A DNA stretch of 64,000 nt from an uncultured Williamsia sp. (lineage in GTDB: Bacteria > Actinomycetota > Actinomycetes > Mycobacteriales > Mycobacteriaceae), in the NCBI RefSeq assembly GCF_947494875.1, contig NZ_CANLWM010000008.1:62001-126000 (forward strand), in the 5' to 3' direction. Below the pieces are notes generated by a model. That model saw nothing but the letters and a program-made list of their open reading frames with translations, was not told the DNA's origin and made no database searches. Positions 1 through 8,661 of the stretch are shown piece by piece. The translations under genes were made by a program, and so were the position numbers. Each line of letters starts with the position of its first letter. Positions within the stretch are counted from its first letter, which is position 1.

Positions 1-243
1 GAGCAGCACCATGACGCCGATCGTGCCGCCGATGACGGCGAGGCCGCCCGCACCGAAGGCGACCTCGGCGAGGAGACGGAGCATCTCCTTCGGGTAGTGG
101 GTGATGGTGCGCGGCGCCCAGCCCACGGCGCGGCCGTAGAAGGACATCTGCTCGCCGGCGCCGTCGAGCACCTTCAGTGGTGCGTTGGCGCCCTGGCGGA
201 GGCGGTAGTTGAGCAGGTCTGCCCTGCTCTTGGCGATGGTCAT
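1..243 (-). CDS. MlaE/YrbE-family ABC permease, second YrbE (partial)
   Basis: The N-terminal 81 codons of an MlaE/YrbE permease are visible; the 3' end lies beyond the window edge. The start is the ATG at 243-241. The protein has the family's N-terminal helix (motifs LDGAGEQMSFYGRA and LRLLAEVAFGAG) followed by the first glycine-rich membrane segment (GGTIGVMVLL). In actinobacteria two YrbE permeases, A and B, pair with the Mkl ATPase and six Mce proteins to import lipids such as sterols across the envelope. It lies 12 nt downstream of the YrbE-A gene in the same operon, so it is the B subunit. The mce genes should follow to the left of the window. Which mce family it belongs to cannot be read from this fragment. 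Confidence 0.85.
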   Translation of the reverse strand, partial: MTIAKSRADLLNYRLRQGANAPLKVLDGAGEQMSFYGRAVGWAPRTITHYPKEMLRLLAEVAFGAGGLAVIGGTIGVMVLL

Positions 244-255
244 CGTCGATCCCCT

Positions 256-1062
256 CTACGAGCCCCGAGGAGGGACGATCTGCAGGTACACGGCGGTGAG
301 GATCAGGTTGGCGAAGAACAGGAGCAGGAAGGTGATGACCACGCTCTGGTTCACCGCCTCGCCGACACCCTTCGGGCCGGACGCGGGGTTGAGGCCCTTG
401 TAGGAGGCGACCACACCGGCGAGGAGACCGAAGATCGCGGCCTTGACCTCGGCGATGTACAGGTCGGGCAGCTGCGCCAGCGTCGAGAACGACGCGAGGT
501 AGGCGCCGGGCGTACCGCCCTGGACGATCACGTTGAAGAAGTAGCCGCCTCCGATGCCGACGACACAGACCAGGCCGTTGAGCAGGACGGCGACGAGCAC
601 CATGCCGAGGACGCGCGGAACGACGAGGCGCTGCACCGGGTTGATGCCGAGCACCCGCATCGCGTCGATCTCCTCGCGAATCGTCCGCGAACCGAGGTCG
701 GCGGCGACGGCCGAGCCGGCCGCACCCGCGACGAGGAGCGTCGTGATGACAGGGGCGGCCTGCTGCACCACCACCAGCACGCTGGTGGCACCGGTGAACG
801 ACTCGGCGCCGAGCTGACGGATCAGCGAACTGGTCTGCAACGAGACGACGGCACCGAACGGGATCGCGATCAACGCGGTCGGCAGGATCGTCACGCTGGC
901 GATGAACCACGCCTGTTGGACGAACTCACGCAGCTGGAACGGGCGGACGAAGATGTTCCGGATGACGTCGGCGAACAGCTGGACGATGTTGCCCGTCTGT
1001 GTCAACGCCGCGCTACCGGCCTGGTTCACCCGTTCGACGCCACGCGTGGTGGCTGAGCTCAT
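256..1062 (-). CDS. MlaE/YrbE-family ABC permease, first YrbE (YrbE-A)
   Basis: A 268-residue integral membrane permease of the MlaE/YrbE family. About five hydrophobic segments are visible (roughly residues 53-75, 93-120, 150-175, 205-225, 240-262). The family's cytoplasmic coupling motif EEIDAMRVLG starts at residue 130 and is followed by PVQRLVVPR. It should form the membrane channel of an Mce lipid importer with the YrbE-B permease downstream and the Mkl ATPase upstream. The gap to mkl is only 76 nt and the three genes are co-directional. An AAGGG-type ribosome site precedes the ATG at 1062. The substrate is unknown from sequence; related systems import cholesterol or fatty acids. Confidence 0.9.
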   Translation of the reverse strand: MSSATTRGVERVNQAGSAALTQTGNIVQLFADVIRNIFVRPFQLREFVQQAWFIASVTILPTALIAIPFGAVVSLQTSSLIRQLGAESFTGATSVLVVVQQAAPVITTLLVAGAAGSAVAADLGSRTIREEIDAMRVLGINPVQRLVVPRVLGMVLVAVLLNGLVCVVGIGGGYFFNVIVQGGTPGAYLASFSTLAQLPDLYIAEVKAAIFGLLAGVVASYKGLNPASGPKGVGEAVNQSVVITFLLLFFANLILTAVYLQIVPPRGS

Positions 1063-1138
1063 CGAGATGCCCTTGTCGTCGTGCTGTCGGTGGGGATGGT
1101 GCTGTGGGAGAGGGTCGTGCTGGGAGCGAAGGTCTCGC

Positions 1139-2269
1139 TCACGCGTTGCCGGCCCGGTACGCCGGGAACTGCTCGGTGTTCGCCTCGGACCCGGCGAACT
1201 GCTCCTGACGGTCGTCCGACCGGTTCTGGTCGCCGTTGCCGTTGCCGTTATCGGAGGTGACCCTGGCGCGTTCCTCGCGGATCTCGTCCTCGGCCTGCTG
1301 CGACTCGCGGATCGCCTTCTGGGCGCTCTCCGGCAGCTCGTGCATCATCTCCTCGACGCGCTGGCGGTGACGCTCGGCCGCCTTCCGCTCGGGCATGCCG
1401 GGGTTGGGCTGCACCTGCGGGATGATCTCGGAGAAGTCGTCCTTCGTACCGCCACCACCGATACCGGCGTCGGCGAGCTCCTGCTCCTGCGCCGCGGTCG
1501 CGTCGTCCTTCTCCTCGGACATGCCGATCGGACCGAAACGGTCACCGGAGAGGAACTGCTTGACCGCCGGCTCCTCGGAGGTGAGCAGCACCTCACGCGG
1601 CCCGAACATGACCAGTTCCTTGCGGAACAGCATGCCGATGTTGTCCGGGATGGTCCGGGCGATGTTGATGTTGTGCGTGACGATGAGGATCGTCGCGTCG
1701 ATCTCGGCGTTGATGTCGATCAGCAGCTGCGAGATGTAGGCGGTGCGGACCGGGTCGAGACCGGAGTCGGGCTCGTCGCACAGGATGATCTGCGGGTCGA
1801 GCACCAGCGCGCGGGCCAGTCCGGCACGCTTGCGCATACCGCCGGAGATCTCGCCGGGGAGCTTCTCCCCCGCGTCGGCCAGTCCGACGAGGTCGAGCTT
1901 CTCCATGACGATGTCACGGATCTCGCTCTCGCCCTTCTTGGTGTGCTCGCGCAGCGGGAAGGCGGTGTTGTCGAACAGGCTCATCGACCCGAACAGTGCG
2001 CCGTCCTGGAAGAGGACACCGAAGAGCTTGCGGATCTCGTAGAGCTCCTTCGAGGAGCACTTGGTGATGTCGGTGCCGTCGACGATGACCGATCCCTGCT
2101 CGGGGTGGAGCAGACCGATGAGGGCCTTGAGGAAGACGGACTTGCCGGTACCCGACGGGCCGAGGAGGGCCGAGACCTCGCCCTCGGGGAGCGTCAGGGT
2201 GACGTCACGCCAGATGTTCTGGGAGCCGAAGGACTTGGTGAGCCCCTCGACGCTGACCTCGACACCCAC
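1139..2269 (-). CDS. mkl: Mce/Mla-type ABC transporter ATP-binding protein (Mkl/MlaF-like)
   Basis: A 376-residue ABC ATPase. Walker A GPSGTGKS is at about residues 37-44, the signature ISGGMRKRAGLARAL from 141, and Walker B IILCDEPDSGLDP from 161. After about residue 265 a charged, low-complexity tail (acidic, then Asn/Gly/Arg-rich) extends beyond the usual MlaF length, as in mycobacterial Mkl. I chose the GTG at 2269 because a GGGAG ribosome site lies 9 nt upstream. A longer reading to 2434 has no homologous N-terminus and would run up to the rplL terminator. It energises the YrbE permeases encoded downstream. In M. tuberculosis mkl likewise lies close to rplJ-rplL. Confidence 0.92.
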   Translation of the reverse strand: MGVEVSVEGLTKSFGSQNIWRDVTLTLPEGEVSALLGPSGTGKSVFLKALIGLLHPEQGSVIVDGTDITKCSSKELYEIRKLFGVLFQDGALFGSMSLFDNTAFPLREHTKKGESEIRDIVMEKLDLVGLADAGEKLPGEISGGMRKRAGLARALVLDPQIILCDEPDSGLDPVRTAYISQLLIDINAEIDATILIVTHNINIARTIPDNIGMLFRKELVMFGPREVLLTSEEPAVKQFLSGDRFGPIGMSEEKDDATAAQEQELADAGIGGGGTKDDFSEIIPQVQPNPGMPERKAAERHRQRVEEMMHELPESAQKAIRESQQAEDEIREERARVTSDNGNGNGDQNRSDDRQEQFAGSEANTEQFPAYRAGNA

Positions 2270-2424
2270 TATCGGTCTCCCTCTTCTGTTCCCGCCCCGC
2301 TTGTGGTTCGAGTCACTGTAACCCACGGTTCGTGATCGCCGAACATCAACGCCCCATTTCGTGACAGTCAAGCAAAATACGGCATCTAGCTGGGAAGACG
2401 GCCCGAAATCGGACTCAGACGACA

Positions 2425-2458
2425 GCGAGCCCACCCCGTCGTGACGGGGTGGGCTCGC
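2425..2458 (-). terminator. Intrinsic terminator after rplL
   Basis: A perfect 16-bp inverted repeat (arms 2425-2440 and 2443-2458) with a 2-nt centre lies about 50 nt downstream of the rplL stop codon and upstream of mkl. The stem is very GC-rich and has no long U-tract, which is common for actinobacterial terminators. It separates the ribosomal rplJ-rplL unit from the mce operon on the same strand. Confidence 0.8.
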
Positions 2459-2510
2459 CGTTCTCGCGCAGAGAACCTACGCGTGAGTAGCTCGCGTCAG
2501 CGAGCCGACA

Positions 2511-2903
2511 TCACTTGACCGAGACCTTGGCACCGGCCTCTTCGAGCTTGGCCTTGGCAGCCTCGGCGGCGTCCTTGTCGACCTTCTCGAGGATCGCCTT
2601 GGGGGCCGACTCGACGAGATCCTTGGCCTCCTTCAGGCCCAGGCCCGAGACGACCTCACGGACGACCTTGATGACCTGGATCTTCTTGTCGCCGGCGCCC
2701 TCGAGGACGACGTCGAACTCGTCCTGCTCGGCGGCGGCCTCGGCGGCACCGCCGGCGGCGGGCGCACCCGCGGCCGCGACGGCGACCGGAGCCGCTGCGG
2801 TGACCTCGAAGACCTCTTCGAACTTCTTCACGAAATCGCTGAGCTCCAGCAGGGTCAGTTCCTTGAACTGATCGATGAGCTCGTCGGCGCTGAGCTTCGC
2901 CAT
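2511..2903 (-). CDS. rplL: 50S ribosomal protein bL12 (L7/L12)
   Basis: A 130-residue bL12. The N-terminal dimerisation helices ([25 protein letters not shown]), an Ala/Gly/Pro-rich hinge at about residues 35-60, and the C-terminal globular domain ([34 protein letters not shown]) are all present. It forms the ribosomal stalk with L10 and recruits GTPase translation factors. The length is normal. It lies about 100 nt downstream of rplJ in the conserved rplJ-rplL order and is followed by a strong hairpin terminator. Confidence 0.98.
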   Translation of the reverse strand: MAKLSADELIDQFKELTLLELSDFVKKFEEVFEVTAAAPVAVAAAGAPAAGGAAEAAAEQDEFDVVLEGAGDKKIQVIKVVREVVSGLGLKEAKDLVESAPKAILEKVDKDAAEAAKAKLEEAGAKVSVK

Positions 2904-3004
2904 GATGGCGTCCTTCCTGTCAGACCCCGGTGGGGGTGTCGATCCCCGCGGGGACGTTTCTGTGGTGGCGGCGGATGCCGCCGGGTGTGTGGGTGTGCGG
3001 AGGG

Positions 3005-3529
3005 TTACTCCGCGGCTCCCGACTGCTTCTCCTGCAGGGCCGCGGCGAGACGTGCGACCTGCGCCGCGGGCTGACTGAACAGCCCGGCGGCCTTGGCGAG
3101 GTTGCCCTTCATGGCGCCGGCCATCTTGGCCAGCAGGACCTCACGCGTCTCGAGATCGGCGATCTGGTCGATCTCGGCGACGGACAGCGCGCGGCCGTCC
3201 ATGTACCCGCCCTTGACGACGAGCGCCTTGTTGTCCTTGGCGAAGTTCTTGATCGCCTTCGCCGCGACGACGGGCTCGCCCTCGATGAAGGCGATCGCCG
3301 TGGGACCGACGAACAGGTCGTCGAGGCCCTCGATGCCCGCCTCACCGGCGGCACGCTTCACCAGGGTGTTCTTGGCGACGGAGTACGTCGCGCCCTCGCC
3401 GAGCGAACGACGCAGATCGGAGATCTGCTTCACCGACAGACCGCGGTACTCCGTGATGACGGTGGCCGTCGAACCCCGGAACTGCTCCGCGATCTCCGCG
3501 ACCGCGGCGACCTTCTCGGACTTGGCCAT
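3005..3529 (-). CDS. rplJ: 50S ribosomal protein uL10
   Basis: A 174-residue uL10. The N-terminal rRNA-binding domain ([30 protein letters not shown]) and the C-terminal Ala/Gln-rich helix that anchors L12 dimers are recognisable. I chose the ATG at 3529 because an AGGAGG ribosome site lies just upstream and the product matches family length; the upstream in-frame extension looks non-coding. L10 with L12 normally represses its own operon by binding the leader RNA, and a GC-rich hairpin lies in the leader (see the separate entry). Confidence 0.97.
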   Translation of the reverse strand: MAKSEKVAAVAEIAEQFRGSTATVITEYRGLSVKQISDLRRSLGEGATYSVAKNTLVKRAAGEAGIEGLDDLFVGPTAIAFIEGEPVVAAKAIKNFAKDNKALVVKGGYMDGRALSVAEIDQIADLETREVLLAKMAGAMKGNLAKAAGLFSQPAAQVARLAAALQEKQSGAAE

Positions 3530-3602
3530 GTCTCGCCTCCTCTCTGTGCATCTCGTGCCGGGCGACTCCCCGAGGGGTCCGCGGGTCCCGTGAGACGACG
3601 AA

Positions 3603-3628
3603 CGCCCCGGACGCAGCTGTCCGGGGCG
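3603..3628 (-). promoter_or_regulatory. Hairpin in the rplJ leader (candidate L10 leader or attenuator)
   Basis: A perfect 10-bp inverted repeat (3603-3612 and 3619-3628) with a 6-nt loop lies about 75 nt upstream of the rplJ start, on the transcribed leader. Autoregulation of rplJ-rplL by L10 through leader RNA is well established in bacteria. That this hairpin is part of such a structure is inference. Confidence 0.4.
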
Positions 3629-4109
3629 CGAGAGAGGCAGGCCGACGTGGTCGGCAGCACGGTCACACCTCGTCCACCTGCGTGGGTCGCCGGCGTGTAC
3701 ACCGGGCCTTCGGAACCCTCCGTGCGGAGAGATCGACCGACGGTCTCTGGTTGAACGGTCAGAGCGTGTCGCCGAGGCGACGAACGCACTGGTGTCCCAG
3801 CGTACGGGGCTGTGGGCCGGGCTTCCAAATCGTCGCCGGTGCCGCCGCGCGGCCCGCGCCGCGTGTGCGGAAAATCTCGGTCCGATAACGGGATCGGACT
3901 GCGGTCCCACTGTTGTCACGAAGCGTCCGCCCCCCTCGTCCGTGCGCAATAGGTTCGGTTACATTCGTGGAGAACGGGCCGTGACCTGCGCCACATTGCG
4001 CGGGGGTATGGGACGGCCGACGGAGTGGACCCGAGGATGCGTCCGCTGCGACCAGCATCGGCTGGGGACGCAGACGTGTGCTCGCCTCGTCTCAGCGGAG
4101 GTGTGTGCG
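3629..4109. other. Intergenic region between divergent rplJ and the CocE-like gene
   Basis: About 480 nt without a convincing gene between two divergent starts. It must hold the rplJ promoter and leader on the minus strand and the promoter of the hydrolase on the plus strand. I see a short inverted pair (TGCGTCC near 4036 and GGACGCA near 4062) but no clear -35/-10 pair on either strand. Reading frames through this region are GC-driven shadows. Confidence 0.5.
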
Positions 4110-6155
4110 ATGTCTGTGCCAGCAGAACCCGGCGACATGCCGGCTGTGCGATCCGTCCCGACGCCCGCGTCTCGGGCGCTCCCCACCTCGCGGGCGACCA
4201 CCAGTCCGCTGCCCACCCTGCCCCTCGGTGACCCGACCGGCGGCTCCGACGCGATGCGCTGGAAGCAGCTGGTCGACGGTCCGCAGCGTTACCCGAACGT
4301 CTCGATCGACCGCGACGTCGAGATCGTCATGTCCGACGGCATCACCCTGCGCGCCACCGTCATCCGTCCCGCCGACGCCATGCGGAGCGCGGTGTCCACC
4401 GCCCACCCCGCGATCATCAGCGTGAACCCCTACAACAGGGCCGCGCTCGACGCACTGGACATGGCGCTGCACAACCCCGTCTTCGGCCGCGGCCTGCGGG
4501 GGCTCGCGGGCGCCGTCGACCTCGCCGGCACCCCGCTCGCCGGGGTCACCGGCATCACCCAGACCCTGTCCGGCGGCGCGCTCGAGGTGTTCGGGATCAA
4601 CCGCAGCCTCGTCCGCAGCGGCTACACGCAGGTCATCGTCGACGTCCGCGGCACCGGCACCTCGCACGGCAAGTGGCAGATCCTCGGTGCCCGGGAGCAG
4701 CAGGACTCGGTCGAGATCTGCGAGTGGGTCCGAGACCAGTCCTGGTGCGACGGCACCTTCGGGCTGGCGGGTTGGTCGTACTCGGCGATCAACTCGCTGC
4801 AGGCCGCCGACAAGCGCCCGCCCGGCCTCAAGGCGGTGTTCGCGGTCGAGGGATGCGAAGACATCGTCCGCGACATCTACATCACCGGCGGGATGCCGTC
4901 GCTGTTCATCCCCATCTGGCTCGGCGTCGTCAACGCGCTGAAGTGGGTGCCGAACCCGGCCACCGCGGCGCGGGATCTCCTCGACGGCAACACGCTGCGC
5001 TGGCTGCGGCACCGCACGGCGTCGCCGGCAACCGAGATGGGCTCCCTCGCATGGGGATTCCTCACCGGTCGTGACGACCGCATCTACGACGACCCGTATT
5101 TCGACGAGCGCGATCCCGAGGTCGAGCGGATCGACGTGCCGACCTTCCTGTTCGGCGCCTGGCACGACCTCTTCGGCCGCAGCGCGACGTCGGTGTACCA
5201 GCACCTGCGGATGGCGCCCGGCCACAAGCAGCTCGTCGTCGCCGACGGCTATCACATCGACGCCGGTGCCGGTTTCGGCGGAGCGGCGAGCCCGCCGCGC
5301 GTCGACGTGCTCGAGCGCGCATGGTTCGACCGCTGGCTCAAGGACATCGACAACGGCGTCGAGCGGTACGGACCGGTGACCCTGCAGCAGCAGGGCGGGT
5401 CGTGGACGTCGGGCGACAGCTTCCCCCGTCCCGGCGCGACGGTCCGCCGCCTCGACCTCACCGACGCGTGTTCGTCGACCGCCGACCACGCCGTGTTCGA
5501 CGGCGCGCTCGGCACCGACGCACCGCGGGGTCGCCGTGCGCTCGGGGTCCGTCCCGACACCCGCGGACTCCGCTCGCGCGACATGTCCCAGGTGACCGCG
5601 GGCATCACCGCGATGCTCGGCCGCGACTACACCGTCGACTCGCGGGAGCAGGAGGCCGGCGGCCTCACGTTCACCACCACACCGGTGCGCGAGCGCACGC
5701 AGATCTCCGGATCCATGAACCTGCACCTCTACGTGCAGACGTCGGGCAACGAGGGCACCTGGGCGGTGACCGTCAACGACGTCGCCCCCGACGGCACCTC
5801 GACGGTGCTGTCGAACGGTGCGCTGACCGTCTCGAACCGCGCGTTCGACAAGTCGCGATCGGAGTACGCCGCCGACGGCACACTGCTCTCGCCGTACCAC
5901 CACCTGAGCCGCCGTCGGAAGCTGCCGGTCCCCGCCGACGTGCCGGTTCCCATCGACATCGACCTCGTCCCCACCGACGCGGTGCTCGAGATCGGTCACC
6001 GGCTGCGCGTCGACGTGTACGCGTCCAGCTTCCCCCGGTACCTGACCGTCGTGCCGGATCTGATCCGCGCGCGCGGGCGGCGCCAGGAACTCGTCCTCGA
6101 CGCCGCGCACCCCAGCTACCTGTCGTTCCTGGCGATCGGCGCCCCGGGCTGGTGA
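4110..6155 (+). CDS. CocE/NonD-family alpha/beta hydrolase
   Basis: A 681-residue protein of the CocE/NonD (X-Pro dipeptidyl-peptidase S15) hydrolase family. The N-terminal alpha/beta-hydrolase domain has the strand VDVRGTGTSHG, the nucleophile motif G-W-S-Y-S with Ser about 223, an acid-region motif FGAWHDLF and a late His in ADGYHIDAG. The C-terminal part (from about residue 440) is the beta-jelly-roll expected of this family (e.g. HRLRVDVYASSFPRY). Members hydrolyse acyl or peptide bonds of varied substrates; the substrate here is unknown. The start is the ATG at 4110, preceded by GGAGG at 4097-4101. No signal peptide is evident, though the first 45 residues are Pro/Ser/Thr-rich and disordered-looking. 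It is transcribed alone, divergently from rplJ. Confidence 0.85.
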   Translation: MSVPAEPGDMPAVRSVPTPASRALPTSRATTSPLPTLPLGDPTGGSDAMRWKQLVDGPQRYPNVSIDRDVEIVMSDGITLRATVIRPADAMRSAVSTAHPAIISVNPYNRAALDALDMALHNPVFGRGLRGLAGAVDLAGTPLAGVTGITQTLSGGALEVFGINRSLVRSGYTQVIVDVRGTGTSHGKWQILGAREQQDSVEICEWVRDQSWCDGTFGLAGWSYSAINSLQAADKRPPGLKAVFAVEGCEDIVRDIYITGGMPSLFIPIWLGVVNALKWVPNPATAARDLLDGNTLRWLRHRTASPATEMGSLAWGFLTGRDDRIYDDPYFDERDPEVERIDVPTFLFGAWHDLFGRSATSVYQHLRMAPGHKQLVVADGYHIDAGAGFGGAASPPRVDVLERAWFDRWLKDIDNGVERYGPVTLQQQGGSWTSGDSFPRPGATVRRLDLTDACSSTADHAVFDGALGTDAPRGRRALGVRPDTRGLRSRDMSQVTAGITAMLGRDYTVDSREQEAGGLTFTTTPVRERTQISGSMNLHLYVQTSGNEGTWAVTVNDVAPDGTSTVLSNGALTVSNRAFDKSRSEYAADGTLLSPYHHLSRRRKLPVPADVPVPIDIDLVPTDAVLEIGHRLRVDVYASSFPRYLTVVPDLIRARGRRQELVLDAAHPSYLSFLAIGAPGW

Positions 6156-6212
6156 AGTCCGACGTCGCCCCACCACGACGGACGGTTCGGCCTCAACCGA
6201 CCGGCGCGCGCG

Positions 6213-7148
6213 TCAGAACGGAATGCCGCTGGGGCCGCATTTCACCGGCGTCGCGTTCTCAAGGTCCAGCTCGTTCATCAACATCCGGGTCACGTTCGGG
6301 TCGGCGATCATGCCGAGGTGTCCGACGTGTTCGGCGGGGCAGATGTCCTGCACCAGGATGTTGCGGACGTTCGGTCCCGCGGGGAGGAACGCCACCGTGG
6401 GCGGAACGGCGAGTTCGTCGTAGCGACTGACGATGTTCGAGTACTCCACTCCGGGATAGGTTCTCGGGACGAGTGCCTGGAACGCAGCCGGGGACAACAG
6501 CTGCCCTGTCGCCGGGATGACCTTCGGGAGCAGAGCTCTCAGCCCCGGGATGAGGTCGACGAGGTCGATGTAGAAGGTGGGCGGGTTGTTCGCCGGAGCG
6601 AGACCGACGACGCGCCGAACGTATTCGTAGCCCTTGTCATAGCGGAGGTAGAACAGGTTGACGGTGCCCCCTTGGGAGTGCCCCACCAGGTCGACCTTCT
6701 CCGCGCCGGTCCACCCTCGGACCTTCTGGACGAATGCGGCGAGCTGGGTCGCCGACGTGGTGACCGAGTCGAGTTCGCCGACGTTCCGCGCCCCGTACAG
6801 GTAGCCGACCGTGGTCGTGTAGACACAGTATCCGCGGTTCGCCAACTCCGGCGCGATCGCCTGCCAGCTGCTGTTCTGATTGACACCGGTCCCGTGCACC
6901 AGCACGACCGGGGTCGGGTGCGTCGTCGACCGGCAGCGAGGGTTGTTGGCGCCCGGTGGCGGGACATCGGGTCGGAAGAACCCTGTCACCACCGCACGCG
7001 CGATGTCGTAGCTCACCGGATAGGTCGGGGCTGCCGCTGCCGGGCCCGCCAGGGCCACGACGAGGCAGACGGCGACGCAGGCGACCACGCCGATTCGTCG
7101 GATGCGGCGGCCTACTCGACCCGTCGTCGTTCCCCCAGCACTCGGCAC
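6213..7148 (-). CDS. Secreted lipase/esterase (alpha/beta fold, class 2 lipase-like)
   Basis: A 311-residue exported hydrolase. The N-terminus has an Arg-rich stretch, a hydrophobic segment (about residues 20-35) and an A-A-A-A-P type cleavage region near 40, i.e. a Sec signal peptide. The mature part contains the oxyanion segment VVLVHGTG, the nucleophile elbow GHSQGG (Ser about 158) and a late catalytic His in EHVGHLGM. Paired cysteines fit an extracellular protein. Such enzymes release fatty acids from lipids; the substrate is not predictable. The GTG start at 7148 has no Shine-Dalgarno, but a TAACGT hexamer (7155-7160) ends 6 nt before it, so the mRNA may be leaderless. Confidence 0.85.
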   Translation of the reverse strand: MPSAGGTTTGRVGRRIRRIGVVACVAVCLVVALAGPAAAAPTYPVSYDIARAVVTGFFRPDVPPPGANNPRCRSTTHPTPVVLVHGTGVNQNSSWQAIAPELANRGYCVYTTTVGYLYGARNVGELDSVTTSATQLAAFVQKVRGWTGAEKVDLVGHSQGGTVNLFYLRYDKGYEYVRRVVGLAPANNPPTFYIDLVDLIPGLRALLPKVIPATGQLLSPAAFQALVPRTYPGVEYSNIVSRYDELAVPPTVAFLPAGPNVRNILVQDICPAEHVGHLGMIADPNVTRMLMNELDLENATPVKCGPSGIPF

Positions 7149-7227
7149 GGTCTGACGTTAGCAGCGGGTTCGGGGAGACGCCGACATGGCGACACCGCTC
7201 TGGTGTGGGTCACATGTCTGCTCGCGG

Positions 7228-7728
7228 TCAAACTATGAGAACGCCGCTCTCGCTGAACAGCACCCGGTAGATCAGACCCGCCTCCGGACCGATGACGTCG
7301 GCGACGAGGTCGATCAGCGTCGCCGCGAAACCCGGACCGTGGGCCGGTCCCCCGCTGTCGTCGAGGTGGTGGGCCAGCTCGTGCAGCACGACGAGTTCCC
7401 GTAACGCCCACCGCCCGTCGCCGTCCTCGGGCACCGCGATCACCGCGGGTGGGCCCGCCTCGTAGTGGGCGCTCACCGGTCCCCGACGCACCCGCACCGC
7501 GACCGGCTCGACGGCGCGCGGGAACCGCTCCCGGATCGACGGCCGGGCGAGAACTCGTCCGACGTGGTCGGCCACCGAGTCCACGGACGCGAATCGCGCC
7601 TCCGGCGGGACCGTGATGGTGACACCGCCGATCCGCGTGCTGGTCCCCGGCGCCTCGAACACGAGGTGCGCCATGCGTTCCGCGGCGTACAGGGCGGCGC
7701 GACCGGCGTCGCGATCGCCGGTGGTCAC
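7228..7728 (-). CDS. TIGR04338-family putative metallohydrolase
   Basis: A 166-residue protein with a zinc-metalloprotease-like HELAH motif at about residues 116-120 and a following HGPGF that supplies a possible third ligand. The start region (RDAGRAALYAAE) matches the actinobacterial TIGR04338 family, which is usually found beside a DUF2786 protein, as here. I chose the GTG at 7728, 7 nt after the DUF2786 stop, because the upstream extension overlaps that gene. The function is unknown; it is presumably a cytoplasmic zinc hydrolase acting with its neighbour. Confidence 0.8.
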   Translation of the reverse strand: MTTGDRDAGRAALYAAERMAHLVFEAPGTSTRIGGVTITVPPEARFASVDSVADHVGRVLARPSIRERFPRAVEPVAVRVRRGPVSAHYEAGPPAVIAVPEDGDGRWALRELVVLHELAHHLDDSGGPAHGPGFAATLIDLVADVIGPEAGLIYRVLFSESGVLIV

Positions 7729-7735
7729 GGCCGCA

Positions 7736-8563
7736 TCAGCCCTCCCCGAGCGCCGCGCGCGGGCCGCCGAGACGCTCCTGCTCCCCGATCCGGGCGCGGC
7801 GGCCGGCACGGTCGCCCGCACGTCGCGCACCCTCCGAGTAGCCGGCCGACGCACTCGACCCCCGCCAGGTGCCGCGCGCCGTGGACTCCGAGCGATGGTA
7901 GTCGACGACCTCGATCTCTTTGTCGCGCAGCGCGATCTGCGTCGACGTCGACCGCCCCTTCTCCGCCGACTGCGCCTCGTCGCGCGCCTGGTCCCGGGCT
8001 TCCCGCAGACGCGTCCCGATCCGTTCGGCGAACGCCGACTGGAAGTTGAGCCGCGCCGTGATCGGTGACAGCGGCGTGTACTCCACCCGACGGCGCGCCC
8101 GCCACCCGTCGCGGTCGGTGACGACCTTCGCCGCCACCTCCTCCTTGTAGGCACCGGACTTCAGGTAGGCGTCGCTGGCGGTGACCATCTGCACCACCAG
8201 CGACGAGTACAGGGTCTCGGTCGCGTCGATGTCCCCCGGGAAGCCGTAGGCCATCACGAACGTCGAGTTGTGGGCCACGTCGACCTTGAGGTCGTTGGCG
8301 TGTCCGATGGCGACGAACAGCGCCACGTACGTGCGCAGTCCGCGTTTGCCCGCGGTCCCGATCGCGATCTGCCGCACGGTCGGCCCCGACGGCGCACCGG
8401 CGGGATCGTGCGCGCGGGCCACCGCGAGGTCGATCGACGCCGCGGTCGCCAGGCGTTGCGCCGCCTGCAGGAACGTCGCCGCCTCGTGCTCGTTGTCGGT
8501 GCCCTCGGCCTGCCGCAGCAGGTTCGCGATGCGGGTCAGGTTCTTGTCGTCTCGCATGTCCAT
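7736..8563 (-). CDS. DUF2786 domain-containing protein
   Basis: A 275-residue protein whose N-terminal 45 residues (ANLLRQAEGTDNEHEAATFL, then AAQRLATAASIDL) are the DUF2786 helical hairpin. The middle is mixed alpha/beta and the last 90 residues are charged and Arg-rich, probably disordered. Actinobacterial DUF2786 proteins are conserved partners of TIGR04338 metallohydrolases, and the two genes here are 7 nt apart in one operon. The biochemical role is unknown. Confidence 0.8.
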   Translation of the reverse strand: MDMRDDKNLTRIANLLRQAEGTDNEHEAATFLQAAQRLATAASIDLAVARAHDPAGAPSGPTVRQIAIGTAGKRGLRTYVALFVAIGHANDLKVDVAHNSTFVMAYGFPGDIDATETLYSSLVVQMVTASDAYLKSGAYKEEVAAKVVTDRDGWRARRRVEYTPLSPITARLNFQSAFAERIGTRLREARDQARDEAQSAEKGRSTSTQIALRDKEIEVVDYHRSESTARGTWRGSSASAGYSEGARRAGDRAGRRARIGEQERLGGPRAALGEG

Positions 8564-8661
8564 TCGACTCTGTCAGACGCCGGTCGGTTCCACCGACCGG
8601 GCGGTTCGTGGATGGCCACGAACCCCGGCGTTGTCCGTTTCGCGGCATTAGGGTGGCGGCC

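Noticed and set aside
902-2335. Long plus-strand open frame (477 codons) opposite mkl and yrbE
   Set aside because: It is antisense to clearly conserved ABC transporter genes and its translation is Arg/Leu/Asp/Gly-biased without motifs, as expected of a GC-rich shadow.
4092-6176. Minus-strand open frame of 694 codons opposite the CocE-like hydrolase
   Set aside because: The plus strand carries the alpha/beta-hydrolase motifs and a ribosome site; the antisense product is low-complexity Arg/Gly/Val.
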